Shown here: positions 7,317 through 16,015 of the stretch, in pieces
How the letters are laid out: each line of letters begins with the position of its first letter
Position numbering within the stretch: position 1 is the stretch's first letter
DNA from: Tabrizicola sp.
Lineage (GTDB): Bacteria > Pseudomonadota > Alphaproteobacteria > Rhodobacterales > Rhodobacteraceae
DNA length: 44,023 nucleotides
Reading direction: 5' to 3'
NCBI GenBank assembly: GCA_012032275.1
Contig: JAAURK010000002.1
Span: forward strand, 1 to 44,023
Notes under the pieces: generated by a model
Databases searched by the model: none
What the model saw: the letters and a program-made list of their open reading frames with translations, nothing else
What the model was told of the DNA's origin: nothing
Made by a program: the position numbers and the translations under genes

Positions 7317-8119
7317 TCATGTCCCGTCATCGAGCATCGACATCATGTCCGCCGTGTGCTTGTCCGCCGGGAAGAACGCCTCGATCGCAACTTCGGACAA
7401 GGTGACATCGACCGCCGTCCCGAAGACGGTTGTCGTGGCCAGGAACGACAGAGGCCCGGCATCGCTCTTCAGCCGGAGGGGCACCGCGATCGCCTGAGAC
7501 TGCCCTGGCAAGGCAGACCTGGCCGTGCCGCCCCCGGATGCGGGAGCGCCTCCAGCTCGTCTCTGAGAGCATCGAGTGCCGGATCGGCCGAGCGTTCGAT
7601 TTCGTGACCGAGGCGGGTCAGAACGTGATGGCGCCATTCCGCTAGATTGAGGATGCGCGAAGCCAGTCCATCCGGATGGAGGCTCAAGCGCAAAACATTC
7701 ACATCCCCTTCCAGAAGATGAGGCGCAACGCCGGCCAGCAGGCGGAAGACGGCGGCGTTTGCGGACAGCAATGTCCAGTGGCGATCAACCGCCAGTGCCG
7801 GATGGGGAAGGTGGCCGCGCAGGATTCGATCGATGATCTCCCGCGCAAAAGAGAGTTCGGGCGCCTCCAGGGGCCGCTGCGGAAAGAACGGCGCGTAACC
7901 GGCAGAATGAAGCATGACATTGCGATCACGCAGCGGCACGTCGAGCTCGCGGCTCAGTTGCAGGACCATGTCGCGGCTTGGCTGCGACCGCCCGGATTCG
8001 AGGAAGCTGAGATGCCGTTGGGAGATGCCTGCGTCAAGCGCAAGCGCGAGCTGGCTCAGGCGGCGACGCTGCCGCCACTGTTTCAGCAGGAACCCGATGC
8101 TGTCCACATGCGCTGTCAT
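7317..8119 (-). pseudogene. XRE-family regulator with MmyB-like ligand domain, frameshifted
   Basis: The N-terminal part reads SIGFLLKQWRQRRRLSQLAL, a helix-turn-helix, with ISQRHLSFLESGRSQPSRDM as recognition region. The MmyB-like domain follows (SFAREIIDRILRGHLPHPAL, VDRHWTLLSANAAVFRLLAG). After ALRDELEALPHPG at the G5 run (plus-strand 7531-7535) the frame is lost, but the family C-terminus continues in the next frame: AIAVPLRLKSDAGPLSFLAT, then TTTVFGTAVDVTLSEVAIEA. One more G in the run restores about 267 residues, the family's usual size. It is divergent from a membrane protein/DUF1330 pair it may regulate. Start ATG 8119 fits the family; 8155 is an alternative. Confidence 0.85.
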
Positions 8120-8178
8120 CCGGGCATCGTAACCGACACCTGGCAACACCGCCATTACCTCTAAAGTAATCGACGCAA

Positions 8179-8199
8179 GATCATGACTGCACGATGATC
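8179..8199. promoter_or_regulatory. Inverted repeat in the divergent XRE/membrane-protein gap
   Basis: A perfect 6-bp inverted repeat GATCAT/ATGATC with 9-bp spacer in the 133-bp gap between two divergent starts. It is a plausible regulator binding site but short enough to arise by chance. Confidence 0.3.
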
Positions 8200-8252
8200 A
8201 CTCCATCATTCGGTCACCCAGGCTGGGTGGCCACCTGCAGATGGAGAGAACC

Positions 8253-8651
8253 ATGACCAATCACGGACGCCGATTTTCCTTGCAGACCATCCTCGTTTTC
8301 GATGCCGCGACCTGCGCGGCTATGGGCATGCTGCTCGTCTTCGCATCCGGGCCGATCGCGGGACTGACGGCGATCCCCGGATCGCTCCTGTTCCTTGCGG
8401 GCCTGCTTTTGCTGCCGATTGCGGTCTTCATGGCGGTGTTCGCCCGAATTGCGAATGTCCCCGCCTGGGCCGTGCAGGTGATCGTCGCAGGCAACCTGCT
8501 CTGGGTGCTGGGTAGCGTGCTTCTTCCGGTCACCGGGTTGATCGCGCCCAACGGTCTGGGCTGGCTTTTCTTGATGGTGCAAGCCGCCATCGTCGCCCTG
8601 TTCGCGGGCCTTGAGTGGGCCGCGCGGCAACACTCCGCCGCCACCGTCTGA
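8253..8651 (+). CDS. Small four-helix inner-membrane protein
   Basis: A 132-residue protein with four hydrophobic segments: TILVFDAATCAAMGMLLVFA, SLLFLAGLLLLPIAVFMAVF, WAVQVIVAGNLLWVLGSVLL and GWLFLMVQAAIVALFAGL. No enzymatic motif. ATG at 8253 is chosen because GGAGA lies five bases before it; an ATG 12 bases upstream lacks a site. The next gene (DUF1330) starts 19 bp downstream, so they are co-transcribed. The pair is divergent from the XRE regulator and may be its target. Function unknown. Confidence 0.8.
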   Translation: MTNHGRRFSLQTILVFDAATCAAMGMLLVFASGPIAGLTAIPGSLLFLAGLLLLPIAVFMAVFARIANVPAWAVQVIVAGNLLWVLGSVLLPVTGLIAPNGLGWLFLMVQAAIVALFAGLEWAARQHSAATV

Positions 8652-8670
8652 TCCAGGGAAAGGAAATACC

Positions 8671-8994
8671 ATGACCTGCTACGCCGTCGGCCATCTGCGC
8701 AACGTCGAAATGGGCCCGGAGATCGTCGCCTACCTCGAAGCCATAGATGCCACGCTGGCTCCGTTCGAGGGACATTTCATCATTCATGGCGGGCAGAAAC
8801 TCATGTTGGAAGGAGCGTTCGCTGGCGACCTGATCGTGATCGCCTTTCCGGACATGGCGCAGGCCCGGGCGTGGTACGCTTCCCCGGCCTATCAAGACAT
8901 TCAAGCGCTACGGACGAGGAATGCCGAAGGCGACGTGTTTCTGATCGAGGGCGTGGACGCGGAGCACAGGGCCACCGACATCCTTTCAGCCTGA
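8671..8994 (+). CDS. DUF1330 family protein
   Basis: A 107-residue alpha/beta ferredoxin-like (dimeric alpha-beta barrel) protein. It has GHLRNVEMGPEIVAYLEAID, FEGHFIIHGGQ, LIVIAFPDMAQARAWYASPA and YQDIQALRTRNAEGDVFLIE, the standard order of DUF1330 motifs. ATG at 8671 follows AAAGGAAATACC. It is second in an operon with a small membrane protein. The family has no established reaction; its members resemble ABM-type monooxygenases. Confidence 0.88.
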   Translation: MTCYAVGHLRNVEMGPEIVAYLEAIDATLAPFEGHFIIHGGQKLMLEGAFAGDLIVIAFPDMAQARAWYASPAYQDIQALRTRNAEGDVFLIEGVDAEHRATDILSA

Positions 8995-9077
8995 AGCACC
9001 CCGGAAACGACATATGGACGTGCCTTGGCACTATACTTCGAACCGGCCATTGGTTCGGCGCACAGCATCGGTCAAAG

Positions 9078-9200
9078 GAGCTCTTGGCGGTCATGCGGCA
9101 AGGCAGCAGCTTACCCCAAGCCTTCGTGCGCACCTGACCGACGCAGGCGGCCCATAGCCGACGGTCGGCCTGACTGCGTGACGCTGTGCGGCCTCTCCAG
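9078..9200. repeat. Dispersed non-coding repeat, copy 3 (shorter)
   Basis: Begins GAGCTCTTGGCGGTCATGCG and keeps AAGGCAGCAGCTTACCCCAA and GACCGACGCAGGCGGCCC, but then departs from copies 1 and 2 (CCATAGCCGACGGTCGG). Its variant middle part is what the 1147-1190 fragment resembles. Confidence 0.65.
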
Positions 9201-9553
9201 ACCGGCCGTTCATGCCGATTGTTGCAGCGAACCGGTCCGGGAGCGGCAGCAACGCGGAGATACTGTTGAAAAAGTCGATGTCGGGCCTATCAAGTGCGGA
9301 TCGACAGGAAACCTTCCTGCTAATGCATCCCTTAGGAAACGTGGTTCTCCGAGTGGCGACCTGAAAGAAAACGGTTCCAAGTTTTCGAGGCGTTTTCCGG
9401 TCAGCAGAGTTTTTCGACCGAATCCGGACAAAGCGACTTTTGCAAAGCTGGGGCGTGAGCTTAGCTCTGCACGGCGTCCGGACGCTAAATTCGCACTCGG
9501 TGGTTGGATTAGTGCTATCGTTTTGATGATTCGAAGCTGTCATTGGGGGCCCC
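9201..9553. other. Intergenic stretch before the DUF4403 operon
   Basis: No gene recognised. ACTGTTGAAAAAGTCG near 9261 resembles the outer end of some insertion sequences and could be an IS scar, but no transposase remnant was found. The promoter of the following operon must lie here; no convincing -35/-10 pair was identified. Confidence 0.3.
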
Positions 9554-11017
9554 ATGACTTGCCGAGCAACATTCGCCACCATGTCGATCGTGATTCTCGC
9601 TGCGGGCGCAGCGTCGTCGCAGGACCGGTCAGTCGTTTCCGTCCCGCTCTCGGTCGATCTTGCGACCCTAGAGACCTACGTCAACTCCCTCGTCCCCAAC
9701 CCGCTCGTCAGCGAGAGCCAAGATCTGACTTGTATAGAGGCCGAGAGGGCCTGCACAAAGATTCCCGAGTTCCGCGGGCTCAAGATCTACTCGCGGATGG
9801 AGTGCATCGACATCACCCCGCGGATCGACTGTCGGGTGGACCAGACCGTCGTGCCGCAAGGGCGGCTCAGTCTGACGGCGGAGGGTGACTCGATTACCGC
9901 GCGCCAGACAGTTGCTGGCTCGGCCACGGTGAGTGGCAGGGGCGAGATCGGACGCCATATCCGCGAGACTGCGCGCGGGGCCGTGGCCTTCACTGTCACG
10001 GCGCGGCCCGGCATCCGGCCGGACTGGTCGATCGCTATGCCCCTTCTAATCGACTTCACCATCGTTGAGAGGCCGCAGGCCGAACTGCTCGGCTTTATCC
10101 CAGTGACCTTCGGAACCGAGGCACAGCGGGCCCTCCGCGGCGCCATCGAGGCCTTCGAAGCTCAGACGCTGCCGGCCAAACTCGCCAAGATCGACCTGCG
10201 CGGTCAGCTCGCGCCCCTCTGGCGCGAGCTGCAACATCCTCAAGCGCTGGACTTGCGGGGCGGGGGTAAGCTCTGGATGCACTTCGTCCCCGACGCCGTC
10301 GGGATCGCGCCGCTGCAGGGCGAGGACGGTCGCCTTTCGACGGCCGCATCTGTCACAGGCCGCATATGGGTGACTGACAGCGAGGCCCGACCCGCCTCGG
10401 CCGGCGCGACATCCGAAGCGCCACCCGACCTCACCCTCGTGCCGGAAGGCGGCGTGAACATTGTGGTGCCCGTCCGGGCCAGTCTCGCTACGCTGGAGAG
10501 TGAGTTGCGCGCGGCCCTTCCCCGGAAGGAGCCTTTCTCGGTGGGACCGATCAGCGGAGAGGTCACGGTAAACGCCGCCCGTGTCGAGGCGAGGGGTGAG
10601 AGGATCGTGCTGCAGCTCGATGCGCACGCTGCCATCTCGAACGCCCCGGATTTCGACGGAACGCTGGTTCTTTCGGCGATACCCAGTTGGGACGAGCAGG
10701 CGGAAGCGCTGGTACTCAACGAGCCCATGGTCACGGCCGAGGACGGCGGAATCGCCGGTGCTCTTTTGCGGGGCACAGGCTTTATCACCGCGATCGTAGG
10801 CGTAGCGAGCGACGCATTCACAGTACCGCTGGCGAACGAGATTGACGGACTTGAGGCCGAGCTTGCGCGCGCCCTCGGCGACGGGCTGGAAGGCATTGCG
10901 ACAGTCGAGACTGACCTCGCCATCTCGGCGCGCGACCTCGGCATTGAAGATGAGGCCGTTCGCCTGACCCTCGAGGCTTCGGGCAAGCTCGCCCTCACGG
11001 GCCTGACGCTGCGCTAG
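9554..11017 (+). CDS. DUF4403-type secreted protein
   Basis: A 487-residue protein with a short N-terminal signal segment (MSIVILAAGAASS then Q), so probably periplasmic. Two related stretches, VVSVPLSVDLATLETYVNSL near the start and NIVVPVRASLATLESELRAA near residue 300, show an internal duplication like that of the DUF4403 family. The rest is beta-rich, and four Cys in the first 100 residues could form disulfides. It begins a three-gene operon: the next gene starts 9 bp downstream and the third overlaps the second. GGGGG lies just before the ATG at 9554; ATG 9581 is an alternative start. Biological role unknown. Confidence 0.7.
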   Translation: MTCRATFATMSIVILAAGAASSQDRSVVSVPLSVDLATLETYVNSLVPNPLVSESQDLTCIEAERACTKIPEFRGLKIYSRMECIDITPRIDCRVDQTVVPQGRLSLTAEGDSITARQTVAGSATVSGRGEIGRHIRETARGAVAFTVTARPGIRPDWSIAMPLLIDFTIVERPQAELLGFIPVTFGTEAQRALRGAIEAFEAQTLPAKLAKIDLRGQLAPLWRELQHPQALDLRGGGKLWMHFVPDAVGIAPLQGEDGRLSTAASVTGRIWVTDSEARPASAGATSEAPPDLTLVPEGGVNIVVPVRASLATLESELRAALPRKEPFSVGPISGEVTVNAARVEARGERIVLQLDAHAAISNAPDFDGTLVLSAIPSWDEQAEALVLNEPMVTAEDGGIAGALLRGTGFITAIVGVASDAFTVPLANEIDGLEAELARALGDGLEGIATVETDLAISARDLGIEDEAVRLTLEASGKLALTGLTLR

Positions 11018-11025
11018 GGGGGGTC

Positions 11026-12327
11026 ATGAGCGATTTCACCGAGGGCCAGAAGGCCATCATCGCCGACCTCGCCGCACACGAGGCGCGTCAGTTGCTCGAA
11101 CAAGGCGGCTATGTCCGCGCTGCGGACGTGAAGGAGAAGGGCATCGCGGCGGGCCTGCTGTCGACGGCCGACATCGCACGCGTGGACACTTACAAGAAGG
11201 CGCTGATCGCAGACGTCAATAAGGAGGCGCTGGTCCCAGACGTCAAAACGACACGGGAGATCATCGCGCAATGGCACAAGGAACGACCGAGGTGGTGGGA
11301 TGTGCGCCGCCGCGTCGACGCAAAGGTCGGCGCCCTCGGGTTGTTCGGCGTCCTGCTCTTGATGGGTGGAGACTGGGTGCAGGCCTCCCTCCGCAAGAGC
11401 CCGTCGATTGTGTGGACGGCCATGCATCAGATGGCCGATACTGACCGTCGCATAGACGAGCGACTGGTGGAGAATGCCACGGCAGCCGCCGCCACAACGC
11501 CGATGGGTGACGCGCCAATCGCTCTTGAAAAGGCAATAAGGTCGCGTTTCAACGAATGGGCGACTGCGGATGGCTTCCCTTCTCAGGTCGACGCGCTGAT
11601 TCGAAATCTTGCGGCTGATCCCGATCGAGAGAACCCGCTCCACGACTTCGTTGCGGCGGCGATGAAGGACCGCCCACTGCTCATCTTTCACGGCAGGGGG
11701 AGCGTCGGACGAAGTCAAGAGATCACGGTGTGGAACGAGGGATGCAGGACCCTGTGGGAATACTGGAAGAGCACGCAACAAGCCAATCTGCTGCCCGATA
11801 AATCCAGAGGCCCTTCCCCGGACGGAATCTGCGATGTGAAGGCCCGCTTTCCGGGTGCTGTGTTCGAGTTGCCGTTCTATGCACGTTTCCATCGTGGGGG
11901 GAAGCTCCGCGACAGCGTCTACGTTCTGCTGCAGGTTCTCAGCTCCAAGAGTGTAGACTCGGATCTCGAACCACGGAGCTCAGGGTTGCTGGGCATGACC
12001 ATAAAATCGGTCTCCATGAACGACGCCCTAGTGAGCGCGGACAAGGACGAGATCGACATTAGCGGCGAATTCCAACCCAGTGGCGGCTTCTACGTCGGGC
12101 GCATCGACGAGGCGGTCGCCAACGGGACGGATGACACCTCCCCCGGCTCCGATGAGCCCGAGACGCGTGAGTTGCTGCACGCGCTCGTGATCAGTCTGGA
12201 ATGCAAGCCTGTCACTCTGGGCGTGGACGTTACGCAGAATACCGAGGGGTGGTGCGGCGAGGACGGGAGTCCGCAAGAGCTCGTGACCCTGCGGGCCTTC
12301 GTGATCGTGAACAAGGACGGTCGATGA
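11026..12327 (+). CDS. Membrane-anchored protein of unknown function, operon gene 2
   Basis: A 433-residue protein I do not recognise. About the first 95 residues are charged and probably helical (cytoplasmic). One hydrophobic segment follows (VGALGLFGVLLLMGGDWV, about 103-120), then a 310-residue domain that would lie in the periplasm, with three or four Cys and late strands (LHALVISLECKPVTLGVDVT). ATG at 11026 lies 9 bp after the DUF4403 stop. Its TGA overlaps the ATG of the next gene (ATGA), indicating translational coupling. Given its neighbours it may bridge the secreted DUF4403 protein and the polytopic partner. Confidence 0.7.
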   Translation: MSDFTEGQKAIIADLAAHEARQLLEQGGYVRAADVKEKGIAAGLLSTADIARVDTYKKALIADVNKEALVPDVKTTREIIAQWHKERPRWWDVRRRVDAKVGALGLFGVLLLMGGDWVQASLRKSPSIVWTAMHQMADTDRRIDERLVENATAAAATTPMGDAPIALEKAIRSRFNEWATADGFPSQVDALIRNLAADPDRENPLHDFVAAAMKDRPLLIFHGRGSVGRSQEITVWNEGCRTLWEYWKSTQQANLLPDKSRGPSPDGICDVKARFPGAVFELPFYARFHRGGKLRDSVYVLLQVLSSKSVDSDLEPRSSGLLGMTIKSVSMNDALVSADKDEIDISGEFQPSGGFYVGRIDEAVANGTDDTSPGSDEPETRELLHALVISLECKPVTLGVDVTQNTEGWCGEDGSPQELVTLRAFVIVNKDGR

Positions 12328-13442
12328 CCACACCCCCTCCGGCTAAGCAAACGCCCTTAAAGCCGACCGTCTATGTCGTGGGGCTGGTGCTCGTCGCCTT
12401 CGTTCTCACGGACTACGGGGCGGAGCTAGTCAGGCTAGGGAGTTGTGAATTGCCGAAGCTTTTCAACCGCGTCCCGGCTGGTTCCGAATGCGGCCCGCCG
12501 GACTTCGACGAGGCAGCGATGATCGGAACGCTCCTGTCGGGCGCGGCCGGGCTTGCAGCCGTGGCCTTCGGTGCGGTGCGCGGAGAACTCTCCGAACGGG
12601 CCGCCCTCGGGGCGATGGGGGTCGTCTTCCTGACCTCCTTCTTCACCCTCGTCGTCGCTGCGCGCGGGGATGGGCCGTATGTTGCTTGGACCCATTTGCG
12701 CACGCCAGCAGCGATCTGGGTGGCATTCTTTACGCTCCTCATTCTGGCGAGTCGCCTCAACCGCGCCGAGGGAAGGGACAAGTTTGATGTCGTCTCCCTC
12801 TTTACCTTGTCCTGCTTGATCGGCTTCGTCCTCGGCCTGATCCTCCAAGGCACCGGACCCCTCGTCCTCGACGGTCCGTCCGGCGTGGTACGATGGCCGG
12901 AACTCATCGTCGCGCACTCAGCGATCACGGCCGGGGGGGCGGCCTTCGCGTCCGTGCTCCTTGGCCTGAAGCCCATCGAGAGCGCGCCCCGAAGGATTGC
13001 GCCTGTCTTCGCCATTATCGCCGCCGCAGCGACCCTCGCGGCGCTCTGGGCGGTGCTAGATCCCATCCCGAAGTATGCCATCCCGACCGACGGCTGGATG
13101 TATCAGAGCGGCATCGCGCCATGGCATGTGGTGCCGCTAGCCTGGGGCTATCTTTTGCCGGCGATCGTTGCATCTGGCATCGCGCGCGTTGGCGCGACCG
13201 GGGTCGTCCCTATACGACGTGCCATGCTCGTAGCCTTGCCGGCCATCCCGGTGCTTATGGCCGTGGCATGGACGGGCGCAGAGCTTCGCGTGGGCCAGAT
13301 GGACGTGGGTCGGACATGGGCGACCCTGCTGCCATACGGAGCGACGCCCGTTGTGGTCGTGCTGAGCGTCGGACTGGCTCGACGCCTCGTGGCAGCTATC
13401 CGATTGAACTCTGACCAGTCAGGCACTTCAGCGGGTGCTTGA
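12324..13442 (+). CDS. Polytopic membrane protein of unknown function, operon gene 3
   Basis: A 372-residue protein with about nine predicted membrane segments, including VYVVGLVLVAFVLTDYG, MIGTLLSGAAGLAAVAFGAV, ALGAMGVVFLTSFFTLVVAA, FTLSCLIGFVLGLILQG, IAPVFAIIAAAATLAALWAV and AMLVALPAIPVLMAVAW. No transporter or enzyme motif seen. The ATG overlaps the stop of the preceding gene by four bases, so the start is secure even though the frame stays open further upstream. Together with the DUF4403 protein and the single-helix protein it would form an envelope-spanning set. Confidence 0.75.
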   Translation: MTTPPPAKQTPLKPTVYVVGLVLVAFVLTDYGAELVRLGSCELPKLFNRVPAGSECGPPDFDEAAMIGTLLSGAAGLAAVAFGAVRGELSERAALGAMGVVFLTSFFTLVVAARGDGPYVAWTHLRTPAAIWVAFFTLLILASRLNRAEGRDKFDVVSLFTLSCLIGFVLGLILQGTGPLVLDGPSGVVRWPELIVAHSAITAGGAAFASVLLGLKPIESAPRRIAPVFAIIAAAATLAALWAVLDPIPKYAIPTDGWMYQSGIAPWHVVPLAWGYLLPAIVASGIARVGATGVVPIRRAMLVALPAIPVLMAVAWTGAELRVGQMDVGRTWATLLPYGATPVVVVLSVGLARRLVAAIRLNSDQSGTSAGA

Positions 13443-13800
13443 CCGCCTCGCCGCCGCTCGATGTATCGAAAGCGCACTTGTGCGGAACGGCCGAAATGAA
13501 ATGGCCTGATCGTTGAGGCAGCGTCTCTTCAGGCACTCAGAACGCCAACTCAAGCGAGTATCGGGTCGTACGAACCATAATGTTGCAAACGCATTGCGTG
13601 GTCAGTTCCCCAAGGCAGAACCTATATTGTTTCGACACGTTTGTGTCCGAAAGCAGAAGCCGCCCTTCGTCGAGGGCGGATCGGCAAGGTCACCTCTTCT
13701 GGCGTAGCAAAAGAGGGTCCGCTTCCGCCGCATACCGCGAGGAATTGCCGCGCTTGCATCGGTCGGCTTTCCGCCCTTTTCGACGTTCGAAGTCTTCACA
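13443..13800. other. Intergenic region between convergent genes
   Basis: No gene recognised. A perfect 7-bp hairpin CCGCCCT/AGGGCGG (13660-13666 and 13673-13679, 6-nt loop) could end transcription from either side, but neither strand has a T-run after it. A looser TTTCGACAC/GTGTCCGAAA hairpin lies about 30 bp to its left. Confidence 0.35.
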
Positions 13801-15894
13801 CTAGCCTAGATTGCGCTCTTGTCGGAGTGCGACCAGCGCCGCAAAATTAGCCAAATCCGTGCTTGCCAAGCCAGCGCTCACAACCTCGAAGAGCCGCCGG
13901 TCCTCTTTGGTCATGCCCTTCTTGGGCCAAGCGCTCCTAAACTTCCCCATGGCCTTCGAAAACCCGCTCCACCATTCCGCCTGCCCCTTCTTCGAGCGGC
14001 CGGATATCGCGGCGACGAGTTGATCAGGGACAGAGGCAACATCCGAGACCGTCTGAGCGCGCATCATGAGAAGGTCCATGAAACGCTGGAATTGCGACGG
14101 GTTGATCCGTGGCAAGACCGGCTCCAGAACTGCAGGCAGCCATTGGTCTGGCATGATCATCTGCGGCGCGATCACAACGCCGGTCATATAGCCGTCAAGC
14201 CAGTCCACCGAAAGATCGGTGCCCCGCAGAAGGGCTGCGACTTCGCCCTTCTTTTCGGGGTTGGGTGCTTCCTGCGCCAGTTCTTCAAACGTCAGGCCTG
14301 GGTCAAAGTCCGGATCATCACGGACCCAGGCTTCCATGGTCTGTTCATGCACATCAAGCATGGCCGGGATCTTCTTAAGATCACGACCGTCCAGTAGGGC
14401 CATGGCGCAGGCGGCAAAACCGGTCGCGTCCGGGTGGAAGGCAGTCTCCAGAACATCGGCAGAGCGTGCCAGAATTCGTGCCCACCAATCGCGTCGGGTC
14501 TCCAGCCATTTCCAAAGTGCCGTCTCTGCAGATTTTGAGCTGCGCGCCTTGTCGAGAACAGAATGGGCTGCATCGCTGTCTTCGAACCAGCTTTCGATGG
14601 TCTCGTGCCGATCCCACCACTCCTCGCTAGCGGTGATCAGATCCCCTTGCTGCCGCGGCGAAAGCCATTTCACGGCTCGCGTTGAGGCAAGATCAGCAAT
14701 GAGGTCCGATGTCGATTTCACCTCAGGCCGCAGGCCGGCAAATCCACATACACGGACAACCTCGATCAGCCCCGGAACGGGCGGCAGAGCTTGGGCCAGA
14801 CCATCTGCCAGCGCGATGGAAAGGGCACGCCGCACATAACCTGCTGTCACCGTCAAAGCGCCGACCTCTTCGGTCATGCGCTCAACGATGGATTTCTGGT
14901 CCCGCGCTGTTCGACAGGTGATGGTGTATGCGTCTTTCACACCCTGCCCCTGTTTCAGGAGCAGCATCGCCATTTTGCGCTGTGATCCGGATTGTAGCGC
15001 AATGCCGATGCTCTGAGCCCCTCCACCATCGGGCAAGGACGCACGAATGCTGTGCATCGTCCAAGGCGCCTGATCTGTAGAAGCTGCAATACCTTCTCGC
15101 ATGGCCTCTTTGAGAATGCTGTCCACATTCGCCCGCGCCGCATCTTCGGGCATCCAACTGCGCAGAACGACGAGAGACGCTAAAATGCGGCCGGGCAGCT
15201 CGGCTCGAGCAAGACGCTCGGCCAGGCTCTGTGCAGCTCTGAGACGAATCTGAGGTTGCGCATCAAGCAACCAGTAACAGGCCATATCAGCATGGAGAGG
15301 ATCGCTGCGCCCCACCGAATAGGCCACGACATGATCCCGCATTTCAGGGGGCATGGCGGGAAAGCTCTCGGTCAGCGCGCGGTGAAGGGCAAGCGGATCA
15401 CCCTCTGCCTGTTGGATAAGTTCCGCAAAAAGACCTTCAAGCAGGGCGTCTCCCTCCGCTGCATTCGATGCACGGCGCTCATTTGCAGGGACTACATCTT
15501 CGACTTGCAGTGCGAGAGTAGCGGGCGCAGGCAACGCGTTTCGGGTCCAAAGTTGCGCAAAAAGCAAACTGTGGGCCGATGTCATGCGGCGCTGTCCGCG
15601 CGCGAGGTCAATCGCCCCTTCTACAGCACCGAGAAGCTTGTCCCCACGGGCCTTGCCGTTTTCCCGGGCAATGCGCGCGGCAGCAAGACCTGCGCCTAGA
15701 AGGTCAAGCAAATCCTCGTCGCGCGGACTTGGATCTTGTATCGCGCAAAGTCGAGCAACGATCTGACCGCCAAGCGCCGGGCGGTGCAGCAAGTCCATGC
15801 CCAGGCCTTCCAGAACCTCGCGGCGTGTCCCGAAATTGTCATTGCCTGCAGCGTTCAAAGCAGCCAAGGCCTCATCGATGCGACTTTTCGCCAT
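13801..15894 (-). CDS. Large helical protein with a UPF0149-like (YecA) segment
   Basis: A 697-residue, mostly alpha-helical protein. About residues 535-592 resemble the UPF0149/YecA module: LSVDWLDGYMTGVVIAPQMI followed by MPDQWLPAVLEP. The rest (repeated Ala/Leu-rich helices such as QIRLRAAQSLAERLARAELP) may be HEAT-like. No catalytic motif seen. ATG at 15894; the Shine-Dalgarno is weak (GGACGG). It lies 121 bp downstream of the MobC/relaxase operon on the same strand, so it may belong to the mobile element. I cannot assign a function. Confidence 0.7.
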   Translation of the reverse strand: MAKSRIDEALAALNAAGNDNFGTRREVLEGLGMDLLHRPALGGQIVARLCAIQDPSPRDEDLLDLLGAGLAAARIARENGKARGDKLLGAVEGAIDLARGQRRMTSAHSLLFAQLWTRNALPAPATLALQVEDVVPANERRASNAAEGDALLEGLFAELIQQAEGDPLALHRALTESFPAMPPEMRDHVVAYSVGRSDPLHADMACYWLLDAQPQIRLRAAQSLAERLARAELPGRILASLVVLRSWMPEDAARANVDSILKEAMREGIAASTDQAPWTMHSIRASLPDGGGAQSIGIALQSGSQRKMAMLLLKQGQGVKDAYTITCRTARDQKSIVERMTEEVGALTVTAGYVRRALSIALADGLAQALPPVPGLIEVVRVCGFAGLRPEVKSTSDLIADLASTRAVKWLSPRQQGDLITASEEWWDRHETIESWFEDSDAAHSVLDKARSSKSAETALWKWLETRRDWWARILARSADVLETAFHPDATGFAACAMALLDGRDLKKIPAMLDVHEQTMEAWVRDDPDFDPGLTFEELAQEAPNPEKKGEVAALLRGTDLSVDWLDGYMTGVVIAPQMIMPDQWLPAVLEPVLPRINPSQFQRFMDLLMMRAQTVSDVASVPDQLVAAISGRSKKGQAEWWSGFSKAMGKFRSAWPKKGMTKEDRRLFEVVSAGLASTDLANFAALVALRQERNLG

Positions 15895-16015
15895 TGGTCA
15901 CCGTCCTGGCCTGCCCAGTTTCTGACGCAAGCCTAGCAGTGCATTTCAGACTTGTCAGGAATGCACGGCGTGACAGCAGGCTTAACGCTGCCCTAGGCGC
16001 TTTCAACTTCCGCTA

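Noticed and set aside
9255-9275. IS end-like TGTTGAAAAAGTCG
   Set aside because: No partner end or transposase remnant nearby; kept only as a remark in the intergenic entry.
9025-9888. 287-codon plus-strand frame over repeat copy 3 and the DUF4403 start
   Set aside because: Runs through non-coding repeat DNA and out of frame with the DUF4403 gene; composition is Arg/Ser-rich shadow.
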